In this document: positions 1 through 7,567 of the stretch, piece by piece | Layout: each line of letters begins with the position of its first letter | Position numbering within the stretch: the first letter of the stretch is position 1 | DNA from: Candidatus Atribacteria bacterium UBA6251 | GTDB taxonomy: Bacteria; Atribacterota; Phoenicimicrobiia; Phoenicimicrobiales; Phoenicimicrobiaceae | Length of the DNA stretch: 20,551 nt | Assembly: GCA_002441285.1 (NCBI GenBank) | Contig: DJVR01000060.1 | Location: forward strand, 1-20,551 | Direction of reading: 5' to 3' | Position numbers and translations under genes: made by a program | Notes under the pieces: model-generated | What the model was told of the DNA's origin: nothing | What the model saw: only the letters and a program-made list of their open reading frames with translations | Databases searched by the model: none

Positions 1-32
1 CCTTTTGTTAAAGGGGAGCAGTATAGTTTATC

Positions 33-328
33 TTAGATTTTTTCGATAATAATAATGATATTATTTCTTATTCTTTCAGCTGCAGTTAAGTTTATGTCTT
101 TTTTTACATTTATATACTCCTTGAAAAGATGTCCTTTATCATTTATTTACCAAATATGGGCATGATGTAAATTATCTATTTCGGGAATTTTTTCTACTTC
201 TTCTTTAACCTTCAAGATGTCAATCTGGGCTGGTATTTTCCCATTAAAATATCCGTACTCTTTTTTAAAATACTAAATCCTTTAATTAAAACCAAAATTC
301 CGATAGCTTTTTGAGAGAGGAAACTAAT
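33..328 (-). pseudogene. Decayed C-terminal part of a cation diffusion facilitator (CDF) metal transporter
   Basis: Reading the minus strand from about 328 gives a stretch like the last membrane helix and cytoplasmic domain of CDF transporters: KAIGILVLIKGFSILKKSTD, then IPAQIDILKVKEEVEKIPEI, then the characteristic LHHAHIW, then a tail like the dimerisation domain (KGHLFKEYINV, LTAAERIRNNI). Two lesions break it. One A appears to be missing in the run near 236-240, because the upstream and downstream frames join there. An in-frame TAA lies at 147-149 directly after HHAHIW. No start codon and no N-terminal five helices are present, and the frame is closed upstream by a stop at about 329-331. 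It lies just downstream of the thioredoxin-like gene on the same strand, so it was probably once part of the same metal-handling neighbourhood. Family assignment rests on visible motif similarity only. Confidence 0.72.
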
Positions 329-348
329 TTACTAATAATTTAATTAAT

Positions 349-591
349 TTATTTTGTTTTTTCTTTAAGCCAGTTGATAATTTCTTGTTTATTGGGAATC
401 TTTCCAGCTACCTTTACTTCTCCATCAATCACCAAAGCAGGTGTCATCATTACGCTATATTTGATAATCTCATCTAATTTTTCTACTTTATTGATTTCTA
501 CATCAATTCCCAATTCTTCAACTGCTAGCTGGACATTTTGAGTTGTTTTTTTACATTTTGGACATCCTGTACCTAAAATTTCTATTTTCAT
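349..591 (-). CDS. Small thioredoxin-like redox protein (80 aa)
   Basis: A minimal thioredoxin-fold protein of the archaeal/bacterial small redox family (MTH895/TM0996 type). It begins beta-strand MKIEILGTGC, carries the redox pair CPKC at residues 10-13, and has the expected cis-proline at T50-P51 before a strand (ALVIDGEV) and a final helix. It has no signal peptide, so it acts in the cytoplasm as a thiol-disulfide exchanger. I chose the ATG at 591 because AGAGGTG sits seven bases upstream; an ATG at 633 would add 14 unconserved-looking residues over the ribosome site. The gene starts 25 bases after the stop of the permease gene, in one operon with it and an ArsR regulator. Such small redox proteins are often found beside ArsP/UPF0718 permeases. 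The redox partner is unknown; a role in reducing or delivering the exported thiophilic compound is inference. Confidence 0.88.
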   Translation of the reverse strand: MKIEILGTGCPKCKKTTQNVQLAVEELGIDVEINKVEKLDEIIKYSVMMTPALVIDGEVKVAGKIPNKQEIINWLKEKTK

Positions 592-616
592 TATTATCAC
601 CTCTTTGCATTTTATT

Positions 617-1792
617 TTAAAAAAGATGGCCAAAAGTTATTCCACTAAAGGTAGCCATAATTATTACTAAGGAAATAAACACCAAGGTTTTTTTAGTTCC
701 TATAATACTTCGAATAACCAGCATATTGGGTAGACTTAAGGCAGGCCCAGCTAAAAGTAATGCCAGAGCCGGTCCCTGTCCCATTCCAGAGCCAATAAGT
801 CCCTGTAAAATAGGTATTTCAGTAAGGGTGGCGAAATACATTAAAGCTCCCACTACTGAGGCAAATAAATTTGACCATAAGCTATTTCCCCCGACCAAAT
901 TTTCAATCCAGGTTTTTGGGATCAAAGCTTCACTCCCCGGTCTACCTAATAAAAGTCCTGCTATCAAAACTCCTCCTAATAAGAGCGGCAATATTTGTTC
1001 CATAAATCTCCAGCTGGAATCTATCCAATTAATAAGCTCTTCCCTTTTAAACCACTTCCAAATTATCCAGAATAGAATAATTGCTAAGATCAAAGTAATA
1101 ACCCACTTAAAATCATAAATTGTTTGCCAGATTTTTAATGACTCATCTTTTCCCCAATTTGCAAAAATTAATATTCCGATTATGGTAGCGAGATAAAAGG
1201 TGGTTTGCCACAAAGGTCGATCCTCTTGTTCTACTTTTCTCTGATTCAAATTATCCTTAATATATAACCGATCCTCCCTTTTTTCATCTTGAATAAAAAT
1301 AAAATGCATAGATAATCCAATTATTATAGAAAAAATAATTGCGCCAATAACCCGGGCTAAACCTAATTCCAATCCCAAAACACGGACGGTTAAAATAATG
1401 GCTAATACATTAATAGCTGGTCCGGAATAAAGAAAAGTAGTGGCTGGACCTATTCCCGCACCCCGCTTATAGATTCCAGCAAAAAGAGGTAAAACTGTGC
1501 AGGAACAGACTGCTAAGATAGTTCCAGAAACAGAAGCAATAGTATAGCTTAATATTTTATTTGCTTCTGTTCCAAGGTATTTTATTATATTTTCTTGACT
1601 TATAAAATTAGCAATTGCCCCGGCTATAAAGAAGGCAGGAATCAAACACAAAAGAACATGTTGACGAGCATAATCCTGAGCCATTAATAAAGATTCTAAT
1701 ACTGGCTTTGGCATTTTATAATTGCTAAAGGGTATAAAATAAAAAAAAGTAAAGATTCCAGTTATAATAAATATCTTTGATTTTTGTTTCAT
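617..1792 (-). CDS. Permease of the UPF0718/DUF318 (ArsP-like) family
   Basis: A 391-residue polytopic membrane protein with an internal two-fold repeat. The first half holds CSCTVLPLFAGIYKRGAGIG followed by PATTFLYSGPAINVLAI; the second half holds GSGMGQGPALALLLAGPALS. The CxC pair is at residues 96 and 98. These are the hallmark motifs of the permease family that includes ArsP, which exports trivalent organoarsenicals. A charged cytoplasmic loop (about residues 168-195, QDEKREDRLYIK) separates the halves, and about eight to ten membrane helices are predicted by eye. It lies between an ArsR-type repressor upstream and a small thioredoxin downstream on the same strand, fitting a metalloid- or thiol-reactive-compound resistance operon. 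The substrate cannot be fixed from sequence: ArsP-like transport is likely, but other UPF0718 proteins are uncharacterised. A GAGGG lies about 12 bases before the ATG at 1792. Confidence 0.87.
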   Translation of the reverse strand: MKQKSKIFIITGIFTFFYFIPFSNYKMPKPVLESLLMAQDYARQHVLLCLIPAFFIAGAIANFISQENIIKYLGTEANKILSYTIASVSGTILAVCSCTVLPLFAGIYKRGAGIGPATTFLYSGPAINVLAIILTVRVLGLELGLARVIGAIIFSIIIGLSMHFIFIQDEKREDRLYIKDNLNQRKVEQEDRPLWQTTFYLATIIGILIFANWGKDESLKIWQTIYDFKWVITLILAIILFWIIWKWFKREELINWIDSSWRFMEQILPLLLGGVLIAGLLLGRPGSEALIPKTWIENLVGGNSLWSNLFASVVGALMYFATLTEIPILQGLIGSGMGQGPALALLLAGPALSLPNMLVIRSIIGTKKTLVFISLVIIMATFSGITFGHLF

Positions 1793-1860
1793 CTCTTTTT
1801 TTACCCTCTAGCTGTAATTTTTATATATAATATTTTTGCTTTTCATAAAAAAGAATTATC

Positions 1861-1875
1861 TTCTCTACCAGAGAA
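1861..1875 (-). other. Small hairpin between arsR and the permease gene
   Basis: A 6-bp perfect stem (TTCTCT / AGAGAA) with a 3-base loop lies in the 154-base gap between arsR and the permease gene. On the minus strand a run of six Ts follows about eight bases later. It might act as a weak attenuator or RNA-processing site that lowers permease expression relative to arsR, but stem length and T-run spacing are poor for a terminator. Confidence 0.3.
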
Positions 1876-1946
1876 AGAGTAAAAATAAATAAATATAGGT
1901 TTAGAATAAATTATTTAATCATTAGTAATCCTATTAAGGTAATTTT

Positions 1947-2306
1947 TTAGTGTTTTTGAATAATCCTACAATTTTTTCTAAAACCTAATGTTATAATACT
2001 TGAAAGAGCTTGTTGTTCCTCTTGGGATAATTTTAATTGAGCTTTTATATTTTGGATTAATATATTATCCATAATTTTGGGATTAACACTATAAATAATC
2101 CATTTACCTCTTCTTTTGCCGTTAACCAGATTGGCTTCTTTTAAAATTTTTAGTTGGTGGGAGATCCTTGATTGTTCCATCTTTAGTAATTCTGTTAGTT
2201 CACAAACACACAGCTCTCCTTGGAGTAGATATAAAAAGATATTTAATCTCATTTCGTCAGAAAGGGCTTTGAATATTTTTAATATTTTCTCTTTTGGAAG
2301 ACTCAT
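1947..2306 (-). CDS. arsR: ArsR/SmtB-family metalloid-responsive repressor
   Basis: A 119-residue winged-helix protein. The helix-turn-helix lies at about residues 36-60 (ELTELLKMEQSRISHQLKIL), followed by the beta wing NGKRRGKWIIYSVN. The alpha-3 sequence ELCVCEL puts cysteines at 33 and 35, the arsenic/antimony-binding position of ArsR; the third cysteine of E. coli ArsR (its Cys37) is not present, and another Cys occurs near the C-terminus (residue 113). I chose ATG 2306 because GGGAGGT sits seven bases upstream; an ATG at 2345 would lie inside the -10 region of the promoter. It heads an operon with the ArsP-like permease (154 bases downstream) and a thioredoxin-like gene. A 26-base imperfect palindrome overlaps the promoter, which fits autorepression relieved by As(III), Sb(III) or a similar ligand. 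Confidence 0.9.
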   Translation of the reverse strand: MSLPKEKILKIFKALSDEMRLNIFLYLLQGELCVCELTELLKMEQSRISHQLKILKEANLVNGKRRGKWIIYSVNPKIMDNILIQNIKAQLKLSQEEQQALSSIITLGFRKNCRIIQKH

Positions 2307-2328
2307 TTTGAATACCTCCCCAAAAATG

Positions 2329-2354
2329 TATGAAGATATTATCATATATTCATA
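2329..2354. promoter_or_regulatory. Candidate ArsR operator (26-base palindrome)
   Basis: TATGAA at 2329-2334 and TTCATA at 2349-2354 form a perfect inverted repeat. Pairing continues inward so that 11 of 13 base pairs of the 26-base dyad match. It covers the -10 element and most of the spacer of the arsR promoter. ArsR/SmtB proteins bind such AT-rich dyads containing TGAA..TTCA half-sites, so this is the likely autoregulatory operator. Confidence 0.65.
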
Positions 2355-2364
2355 TTTATGTCAA
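2336..2364 (-). promoter_or_regulatory. Promoter of the arsR-permease operon
   Basis: On the minus strand, a consensus -35 TTGACA (2359-2364) is separated by exactly 17 bases from the -10 TAATAT (2336-2341). The arsR start codon lies about 30 bases downstream. Confidence 0.8.
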
Positions 2365-2514
2365 CAGAAAAAGAAAAGATATTTTAATAATTAAGAAGAA
2401 ATTTTGAGTTAAGAACAAGATTAATTAAGATAGAAAAATTAAAACTTTACTTCATTAATTTATTTATTGTAAAATTAAGATGAAATCTTATTTTTATATA
2501 GAAAGGGGGAAATT

Positions 2515-3405
2515 ATGTCCAAGCCAAAGATAGGTTTTATTGGTGTAGGTATTATGGGTTTCCCGATGGCAAAAAATTTACTCAAGGCAGGTTATTCCCT
2601 TATAGCTTTTGACTTGAATCAAAAAGCTCTGAATGAGATCACCCAGGAAGGAGCCAAACAAGCAGAATCCTGTGCCCAGGTTACTACCCATAGTGATGTT
2701 ATTATCGCTATGCTTCCTAATTCTCCTGATGTCCAGCAAGCTGTCTTGGGAGAAAAGGGTATTTTAGAAGGAGCCAGTGAAGGTCAAATCCTTATCGATA
2801 TGAGTTCTATTGCCCCCCTGGTTTCTCAATCCCTCGGCAAGGAATTAGCTAAGAAGGGGGTAGATATGCTAGATGCCCCGGTTAGTGGTGGTCAGGAAAA
2901 AGCCCAATCAGGTACACTAGCTATTATGGTAGGAGGGAAAGAAGAGATCTTCAATTACTGTAAACCCATCTTGGAGGTAATGGGAAAACCAGTGCTGGTT
3001 GGTCCTTTAGGTGCTGGAGGAATTACCAAACTGGTTAATCAATCAATTGTGGCAGTGAATATTGCCGTGGTTGCTGAGGCACTCCTTTTGGGTAAAAAGG
3101 CAGGCATTGATCCGGAGAAAATCTTTGAAGCCATTAAAGGTGGATTAGCTGGCAGTCAATGTCTTACCGATAAAGCCCCTCGTATGTTTAAAGGGAATTA
3201 TGAACCTGGTTTCCGAATTAAACTACACGTGAAGGATTTAACTAATGTTCTGCAAACCAGTCAAGCCCTCCATACTGCCATGCCCCTTACTGCTCAGGTA
3301 ATGGAGATGATGCAGGTCTTGGTGGCTGAGGGACATACTGAGGTAGATCATGCCGGGTTAGCTTTATTTTATGAGAAGATGAACGGTATTTCTCTATTAC
3401 AATAG
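2515..3405 (+). CDS. Beta-hydroxyacid dehydrogenase (3-hydroxyisobutyrate dehydrogenase / tartronate semialdehyde reductase family)
   Basis: A 296-residue NAD(P)-dependent enzyme of the beta-hydroxyacid dehydrogenase family, at the usual family length. The Rossmann motif GFIGVGIMGFPMAKNL opens the protein (residues 7-22). The substrate-binding segment DAPVSGGQEKAQSGTLAIMV is at about 120-139, with Ser124. The catalytic lysine is K172 in GGITKLVNQ, the expected place. It interconverts a beta-hydroxyacid and its semialdehyde; 2-hydroxy-3-oxopropionate (tartronate semialdehyde) reductase (GarR-like) and 3-hydroxyisobutyrate dehydrogenase are the two likeliest activities and cannot be told apart by eye. 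A strong site AAAGGGGG precedes the ATG. It is divergent from the ars operon and stands alone: no glycerate or valine pathway gene is adjacent, so the pathway is unresolved. Confidence 0.9.
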   Translation: MSKPKIGFIGVGIMGFPMAKNLLKAGYSLIAFDLNQKALNEITQEGAKQAESCAQVTTHSDVIIAMLPNSPDVQQAVLGEKGILEGASEGQILIDMSSIAPLVSQSLGKELAKKGVDMLDAPVSGGQEKAQSGTLAIMVGGKEEIFNYCKPILEVMGKPVLVGPLGAGGITKLVNQSIVAVNIAVVAEALLLGKKAGIDPEKIFEAIKGGLAGSQCLTDKAPRMFKGNYEPGFRIKLHVKDLTNVLQTSQALHTAMPLTAQVMEMMQVLVAEGHTEVDHAGLALFYEKMNGISLLQ

Positions 3406-3636
3406 ACACAAAAGGAGTAAAATAACTTATTTTTAAATCCTAAATTTATTTTATTTATAATATATATTTAAGTTAAATGAATCCTTTACTAGTAATCAGG
3501 CTCTTTAGATAAAAAAGGATTTTGTTGATTTTTGTAGTATTAATAAATTAATAGGGTAAAATAAATCAATTTACTTACTAACTTGATTTATATTTTTATT
3601 TTAAATAAAATAATTGTGCAAAAAGGTAAAAATATA

Positions 3637-4185
3637 ATGATAAAAGAAGAAGTATCAGGGATTACAATAGAATGTGTTAAAGGAAATATCGCTCACCAGC
3701 CGGATATGGTCGCTATTGTTAATGCTGCTAATGCTATGCTCAGGAGGGGCGGTGGTGTAGCGGGAGCTATTCATCGAGTTGCTGGCCCTGGCTTAGAAGA
3801 AGAGTGTAGCCATTTTGCTCCCCTTAAGCCCGGAGAAGCGGTAATTACCGGAGGACATAGACTTCCTAATTCGTATGTGATTCATTGTTTAGGCCCAGTA
3901 TTTGGGGTAGATAAACCAGAAGAAAAACTTTTAGCGGATTGCTATCGTAATGCTCTAAAACTAGCAGAAGAATATAAAATAGAATCAATTGCCTTCCCAG
4001 CTATTTCTACTGGAGTTTTTGGTTATCCTATACGACAAGCCGCTGAAGTAGCCTTCCGGGCTATTAAAGAAAAAGTTTCCGAGCTAAAAAAGGTTAAATT
4101 AATCAGATTTGTACTTTTTAGCAACGAAGATCTAGGTATACACGAAAAAGTATTTTATCAGGTATTTAAAGAGGGCAGAAAATAA
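3637..4185 (+). CDS. Macro-domain protein, probable ADP-ribose-binding / O-acetyl-ADP-ribose deacetylase type
   Basis: A 182-residue single macro domain. Motifs in order: AIVNAAN (N29 and N32), the glycine loop RRGGGVAGAIHRVAG (about 36-50), EAVITGGHRLP, VIHCLGP, and the phosphate loop STGVFGYP (S124-P131). These line the ADP-ribose pocket of YmdB/MacroD-type enzymes, which remove ADP-ribose or hydrolyse O-acetyl-ADP-ribose. I chose ATG 3637, preceded by AAAAGG about 10 bases upstream; the longer frame from 3583 adds a hydrophobic AT-rich lead that looks untranslated. It is cytoplasmic. It has its own 230-base upstream gap and no ADP-ribosyltransferase or sirtuin partner in view, so its substrate is open. 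Confidence 0.88.
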   Translation: MIKEEVSGITIECVKGNIAHQPDMVAIVNAANAMLRRGGGVAGAIHRVAGPGLEEECSHFAPLKPGEAVITGGHRLPNSYVIHCLGPVFGVDKPEEKLLADCYRNALKLAEEYKIESIAFPAISTGVFGYPIRQAAEVAFRAIKEKVSELKKVKLIRFVLFSNEDLGIHEKVFYQVFKEGRK

Positions 4186-4272
4186 TTTTACCAACCAAGG
4201 TTTAAACTGTTGATAGTTAAATTAATTAGGTAAAGAAAAACTTGGATCAAGAAAGTAAAGGGGGAATATAGA

Positions 4273-5223
4273 ATGAAAAAGGAAAGAAGATTGAAGGAAC
4301 TATCCTTAGTGATATTAATTTTGCTGGTAGTATCTGGAATGGGATTTACTCAAGAATTACCTCGGGTGGCAGTTATCGGATTTGATTCTACTGCTCCCGG
4401 TTATGTCTGGCGAATTGATTCAGAATTATCAAAAGCAGCTACAGATTTAATGGTGAATGCCCTGATTAATACCGAAAGTTTTAGGGTATTTGAGAGGAAT
4501 AAGCTGGATGCTATCCTGGAAGAACAGGATTTTCAAGTTTATTCAGGAAAGGTTGATCCTTCTACTGCGGTAAAAATTGGAAAGATGCTGGGTGTAGATA
4601 TTATCATTACCGGAAGTATCACTAATATAATTTACAAGAAATCAGGTGGAGCCACTTTAGGTCCGGTTACTCTCAAAAAATCCTCTGCTTCAGTAACTAT
4701 GATGGTAAGAGGAATAAATGTAACTACTGGAGAGATTATGTTTTCGGAAGTAAAAAAGGGTACCACCTCTAAATCTGGTTTGGCTATTCGTATTCCTGTG
4801 GCAGGAGGTTTGGGATTATCTTCAGAAACAGTAGCGGATATCTTTTCTGCTATTGATGATGTCTGTCAGCAGATTGCCGAAGAAATAGCAGAAAAACTGA
4901 AAAGTCAGAGTATAGTAGTTCATTCTTTACCTCAGGAAGGGTATGTGGTAAAGGTTGAAGCGACTTCTAGTGGTGGAATTACCCGGGTATATATCAATCT
5001 GGGAGAAGATTCAGGAATTAAAGAGGGAGATAGAATAAGAATTTTTCAAGAGGGAGAGATCATTTTAGATCCCAAAACTGGCGAAGTATTAGATAAAGAA
5101 TTAGTTTTGATTGCCGAAGCAAGAATAATTGAAGTGAAAGAAAAGCTTTCTGTTGCTTTAGTTACTACCAGATTTTCCAGTACAGAAATAATACCTACTG
5201 ATGTTGTACAGACTATTTATTAG
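4273..5223 (+). CDS. Exported CsgG-domain protein with FlgT-C-like C-terminal domain
   Basis: A 316-residue secreted protein. The N-terminus (KKERRLKEL, then LSLVILILLVVSGMGFTQ) is a signal peptide; there is no lipobox cysteine, so cleavage is probably by signal peptidase I near residue 27. Residues about 30-215 resemble the CsgG/curli-assembly fold: PRVAVIGFDS, then a helix ending VFERNKLDAILEEQDF, then GKMLGVDIIITGSITNI, and repeated hydrophobic strands. Residues about 222-316 form a beta-rich domain with VYINLGEDSGIKEGDRIRIF and DPKTGEVL, like the C-terminal domain of FlgT. CsgG-family proteins make outer-membrane secretion pores or periplasmic scaffolds; this one lacks the lipid anchor, so a periplasmic or surface assembly role is inference. 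GGGGG precedes the ATG. A hydrolase gene follows after 27 bases. Confidence 0.8.
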   Translation: MKKERRLKELSLVILILLVVSGMGFTQELPRVAVIGFDSTAPGYVWRIDSELSKAATDLMVNALINTESFRVFERNKLDAILEEQDFQVYSGKVDPSTAVKIGKMLGVDIIITGSITNIIYKKSGGATLGPVTLKKSSASVTMMVRGINVTTGEIMFSEVKKGTTSKSGLAIRIPVAGGLGLSSETVADIFSAIDDVCQQIAEEIAEKLKSQSIVVHSLPQEGYVVKVEATSSGGITRVYINLGEDSGIKEGDRIRIFQEGEIILDPKTGEVLDKELVLIAEARIIEVKEKLSVALVTTRFSSTEIIPTDVVQTIY

Positions 5224-5250
5224 CTCGCAATACGGAGGTTAAATAAAAAT

Positions 5251-6729
5251 ATGGAGCTTAAAGATATTGTGTTGATAAAGAAAAGAAAAGGGTATTTAGT
5301 TTTTTTATGCTTAATCTTAATTGTTCTTATGAGCTGGTCATTTATTTCTTCTAGTCAGGAGCAACTTTCTGCTTCCATTAATATTGAAGGTATTTGGGAA
5401 GGTAAACTGATAGTTCCTGGAGGAGAACTTAAAATTGTTTTTAATATTTCTTCTGAGAATGATATTCTAACTGCTACTATGGATAGCCCCAACCAAGGAG
5501 TGACTGGAATTCCAGTAGAAAAAGTTAATTTTAGTAATCACAAAGTAGTTTTAGAGGTAAAATTGATTTTGGGAGTGTTTGAAGGAGAGTTAAATAAAGA
5601 TTCAATGCAAATAGAAGGAGAATGGAGACAGGGTGGATCTTCTTTCCCGTTATTTTTAAAAAAAGTGGAAAAGAAAGTAGAAATAGTAAGACCACAAGAA
5701 CCTACACCTCCTTTCCCTTATCAAGTAGAAGAGGTATTTTTTGAAAATCATCAAGCCAAGATTAAACTGGCTGGTACCCTGACCTTACCTGAGGGTAAAG
5801 GTCCATTTCCTGCAGTAGTGTTAATCAGTGGTTCAGGCCCTCAGGATAGAGATGAAACAGTTTTTGGTCATCGCCCCTTTTTGGTATTAGCTGATTATCT
5901 TACTCGTCTGGGGATAGCGGTTTTGCGTTTTGATGATCGAGGTGTAGGTAAGTCTCAGGGTGATTTTTCTACTGCTACCAGTAAAGATTTTTCATCCGAT
6001 GTTCTGACTGGAATAGAATTTCTTAAACAAAGAGAGGAGATCAATAACCATCAGATTGGTCTTATCGGCCATAGTGAAGGTGGTATTATTGCTCCCATGG
6101 TAGCTGTTCAATCAGCAGATGTAGCTTTTATTGTTTTAATGGCGGGGACTGGATTAACCGGGGAAGAGATAATCTATTTACAGCAGACTTTGATTTCCAG
6201 GGCAGAAGGGGTTAGTGAAGAGAAGATTAAAAGAGATCGCCAATATAATGAGAAAATATTCTCAGTGATAAAAAGTGAACAGGATAACAAAATAAAAGAA
6301 GAAAAAATTCTTCAGATAATGACTGATTACTGGGAGGATTTAAGTGCTGAAGAAAAGACTAAATTTGGTGATTTAGAAGTATATTCAAAAAGTCAAGTGG
6401 GAAGTTTTCTTTCTCCCTGGTTACGTTTTTTTCTTATTTATGATCCTAAACCAACCTTAAACCAGGTAAAGTGTCCAGTATTAGCTATTAATGGAGAGCT
6501 AGATTTACAGGTCCCACCTAAAGAGAATCTTAGTGCGATTGAAGAAGCACTAAAAAAAGGCCAAAATAAAAACTATACTATCCAGGAATTACCAAATCTT
6601 AATCATCTTTTTCAGACCGCTCAAACCGGTTCTCCTAGCGAATACGGAAAGATCGAAGAAACTATTTCTCCCCTTGCTTTAAAAACAATAGGTGATTGGA
6701 TTTTAAAAATTTTAGGGTTAAGTAACTAA
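5251..6729 (+). CDS. Membrane-anchored or exported alpha/beta hydrolase with an N-terminal beta domain
   Basis: A 492-residue protein with an N-terminal membrane segment or signal (about residues 14-34, GYLVFLCLILIVLMSWSF), so the bulk lies outside the cytoplasm. Residues about 43-140 are a beta-rich lipocalin-like module (INIEGIWEGKLIVPGGELKI) often found before such hydrolases. The alpha/beta hydrolase domain runs from about 165 to 490. The oxyanion region is SGSGPQDRDET, the nucleophile elbow is GHSEGG with Ser275, and the likely acid and base are Asp418 (NGELDLQVPP) and His452 (NLNHLF). All three catalytic residues are present. This is the family annotated as serine aminopeptidase S33-like or CocE/NonD esterase; the substrate (ester or peptide) is unknown. 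It follows the CsgG-domain gene by 27 bases with a GGAGG site, so both are probably cotranscribed. Confidence 0.85.
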   Translation: MELKDIVLIKKRKGYLVFLCLILIVLMSWSFISSSQEQLSASINIEGIWEGKLIVPGGELKIVFNISSENDILTATMDSPNQGVTGIPVEKVNFSNHKVVLEVKLILGVFEGELNKDSMQIEGEWRQGGSSFPLFLKKVEKKVEIVRPQEPTPPFPYQVEEVFFENHQAKIKLAGTLTLPEGKGPFPAVVLISGSGPQDRDETVFGHRPFLVLADYLTRLGIAVLRFDDRGVGKSQGDFSTATSKDFSSDVLTGIEFLKQREEINNHQIGLIGHSEGGIIAPMVAVQSADVAFIVLMAGTGLTGEEIIYLQQTLISRAEGVSEEKIKRDRQYNEKIFSVIKSEQDNKIKEEKILQIMTDYWEDLSAEEKTKFGDLEVYSKSQVGSFLSPWLRFFLIYDPKPTLNQVKCPVLAINGELDLQVPPKENLSAIEEALKKGQNKNYTIQELPNLNHLFQTAQTGSPSEYGKIEETISPLALKTIGDWILKILGLSN

Positions 6730-6801
6730 TAATTAAACTAATACCATCAGACCTCAGAAGAATAAATATTGATTATTTTTATTCAGGGGGTAATTTTAAA
6801 G

Positions 6802-7554
6802 ATGGATAAACATAATCTACAAGAAAAAAGTCGAGATACTTTGGTTAATACTAGAAGGATTATCTTCATAGCTATTCTGATAATTCTATTGTTAGTAATG
6901 GCCAGTATTCTTCTTTTAATTTGGTGGCCTAGTAAGGCTACCTGGGTAGAAATAACTAATTCCTGGGTATCATTGATTATGGTCTATTTAGTGCTGATTT
7001 TATTTTTGTTTGCCCGCCCTATTTATAATTTCTATAATGAGGTTTTTGATTTTATAACTAAACCAGGGGAAAGCAGAGATAAACAAGCCAAACAACAAGA
7101 ATTGTTTTTCCCTATCCCTCCTGATGAATTTCAGGAATTATTTACTGGTAAGGAAAGGGAAGATGATAAAGAAGAAGATGTTCTAAAGAAGGAGACTTTG
7201 GATACCGTTTTATCCAATTTAGAGAATCCAGAATTTGTGGAGAAGATTAAAAAAATTAAAAGTGAAAGTCTAAGCTGGCGTTTTCTTTTTGCTGATACTG
7301 CCCTAACCTTTAATGCTAAATATGTTTTATTCTGGTTTTTTAAGGTTAAATCAGCTAAATTAGAGGATTTTGAAAAATTATGGCAGTCTAAAATAGAAGA
7401 AGAGCAGGAAAGAAGAATCATCTTAGGGGCTCTTCAATTTCTGGGCTTTATTCGCATAGAAGATGATAATTTAATTATTACAGATTTAGGTTCATCATAT
7501 ATAAATTATCTTAAGGAAATAGATAAACATCCTGGTGAAAAAATTATTAATTAA
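6802..7554 (+). CDS. Two-TM membrane protein with a cytoplasmic winged-helix-like tail, unknown function
   Basis: I do not recognise this 250-residue protein. After a charged N-terminus it has two membrane helices (about residues 19-44, IIFIAILIILLLVMASILLL, and 55-75, WVSLIMVYLVLILFLFARPI). An acidic, coiled-coil-prone linker follows (about 100-155, rich in K, E and D). The C-terminal 80 residues end in ERRIILGALQFLGFIRIEDD, then NLIITDLGSSYINYLKE. That helix-plus-hairpin pattern is what a winged-helix domain looks like, so a membrane-tethered regulator or protein-interaction module is possible. The start at ATG 6802 is chosen for GGGGG 11 bases upstream rather than an ATG at 6769. The next gene begins 13 bases after its stop, so it is likely cotranscribed with the glycosyltransferases. 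No enzymatic motif is visible. Confidence 0.75.
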   Translation: MDKHNLQEKSRDTLVNTRRIIFIAILIILLLVMASILLLIWWPSKATWVEITNSWVSLIMVYLVLILFLFARPIYNFYNEVFDFITKPGESRDKQAKQQELFFPIPPDEFQELFTGKEREDDKEEDVLKKETLDTVLSNLENPEFVEKIKKIKSESLSWRFLFADTALTFNAKYVLFWFFKVKSAKLEDFEKLWQSKIEEEQERRIILGALQFLGFIRIEDDNLIITDLGSSYINYLKEIDKHPGEKIIN

Positions 7555-7567
7555 AGGAGGTGTTTTA

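Noticed and set aside
726..1118. 130-codon plus-strand frame
   Set aside because: Lies fully opposite the ArsP-like permease gene; low-complexity translation without a domain or good ribosome site.
2116..2394. 92-codon plus-strand frame opposite arsR
   Set aside because: Shadow of the arsR coding strand and its promoter; no motif seen.
3480..3521. Inverted repeat AATCCTTT / AAAGGATT as a terminator
   Set aside because: The loop would be 26 bases and the following T-run is interrupted; pairing of this size is expected by chance in AT-rich DNA.
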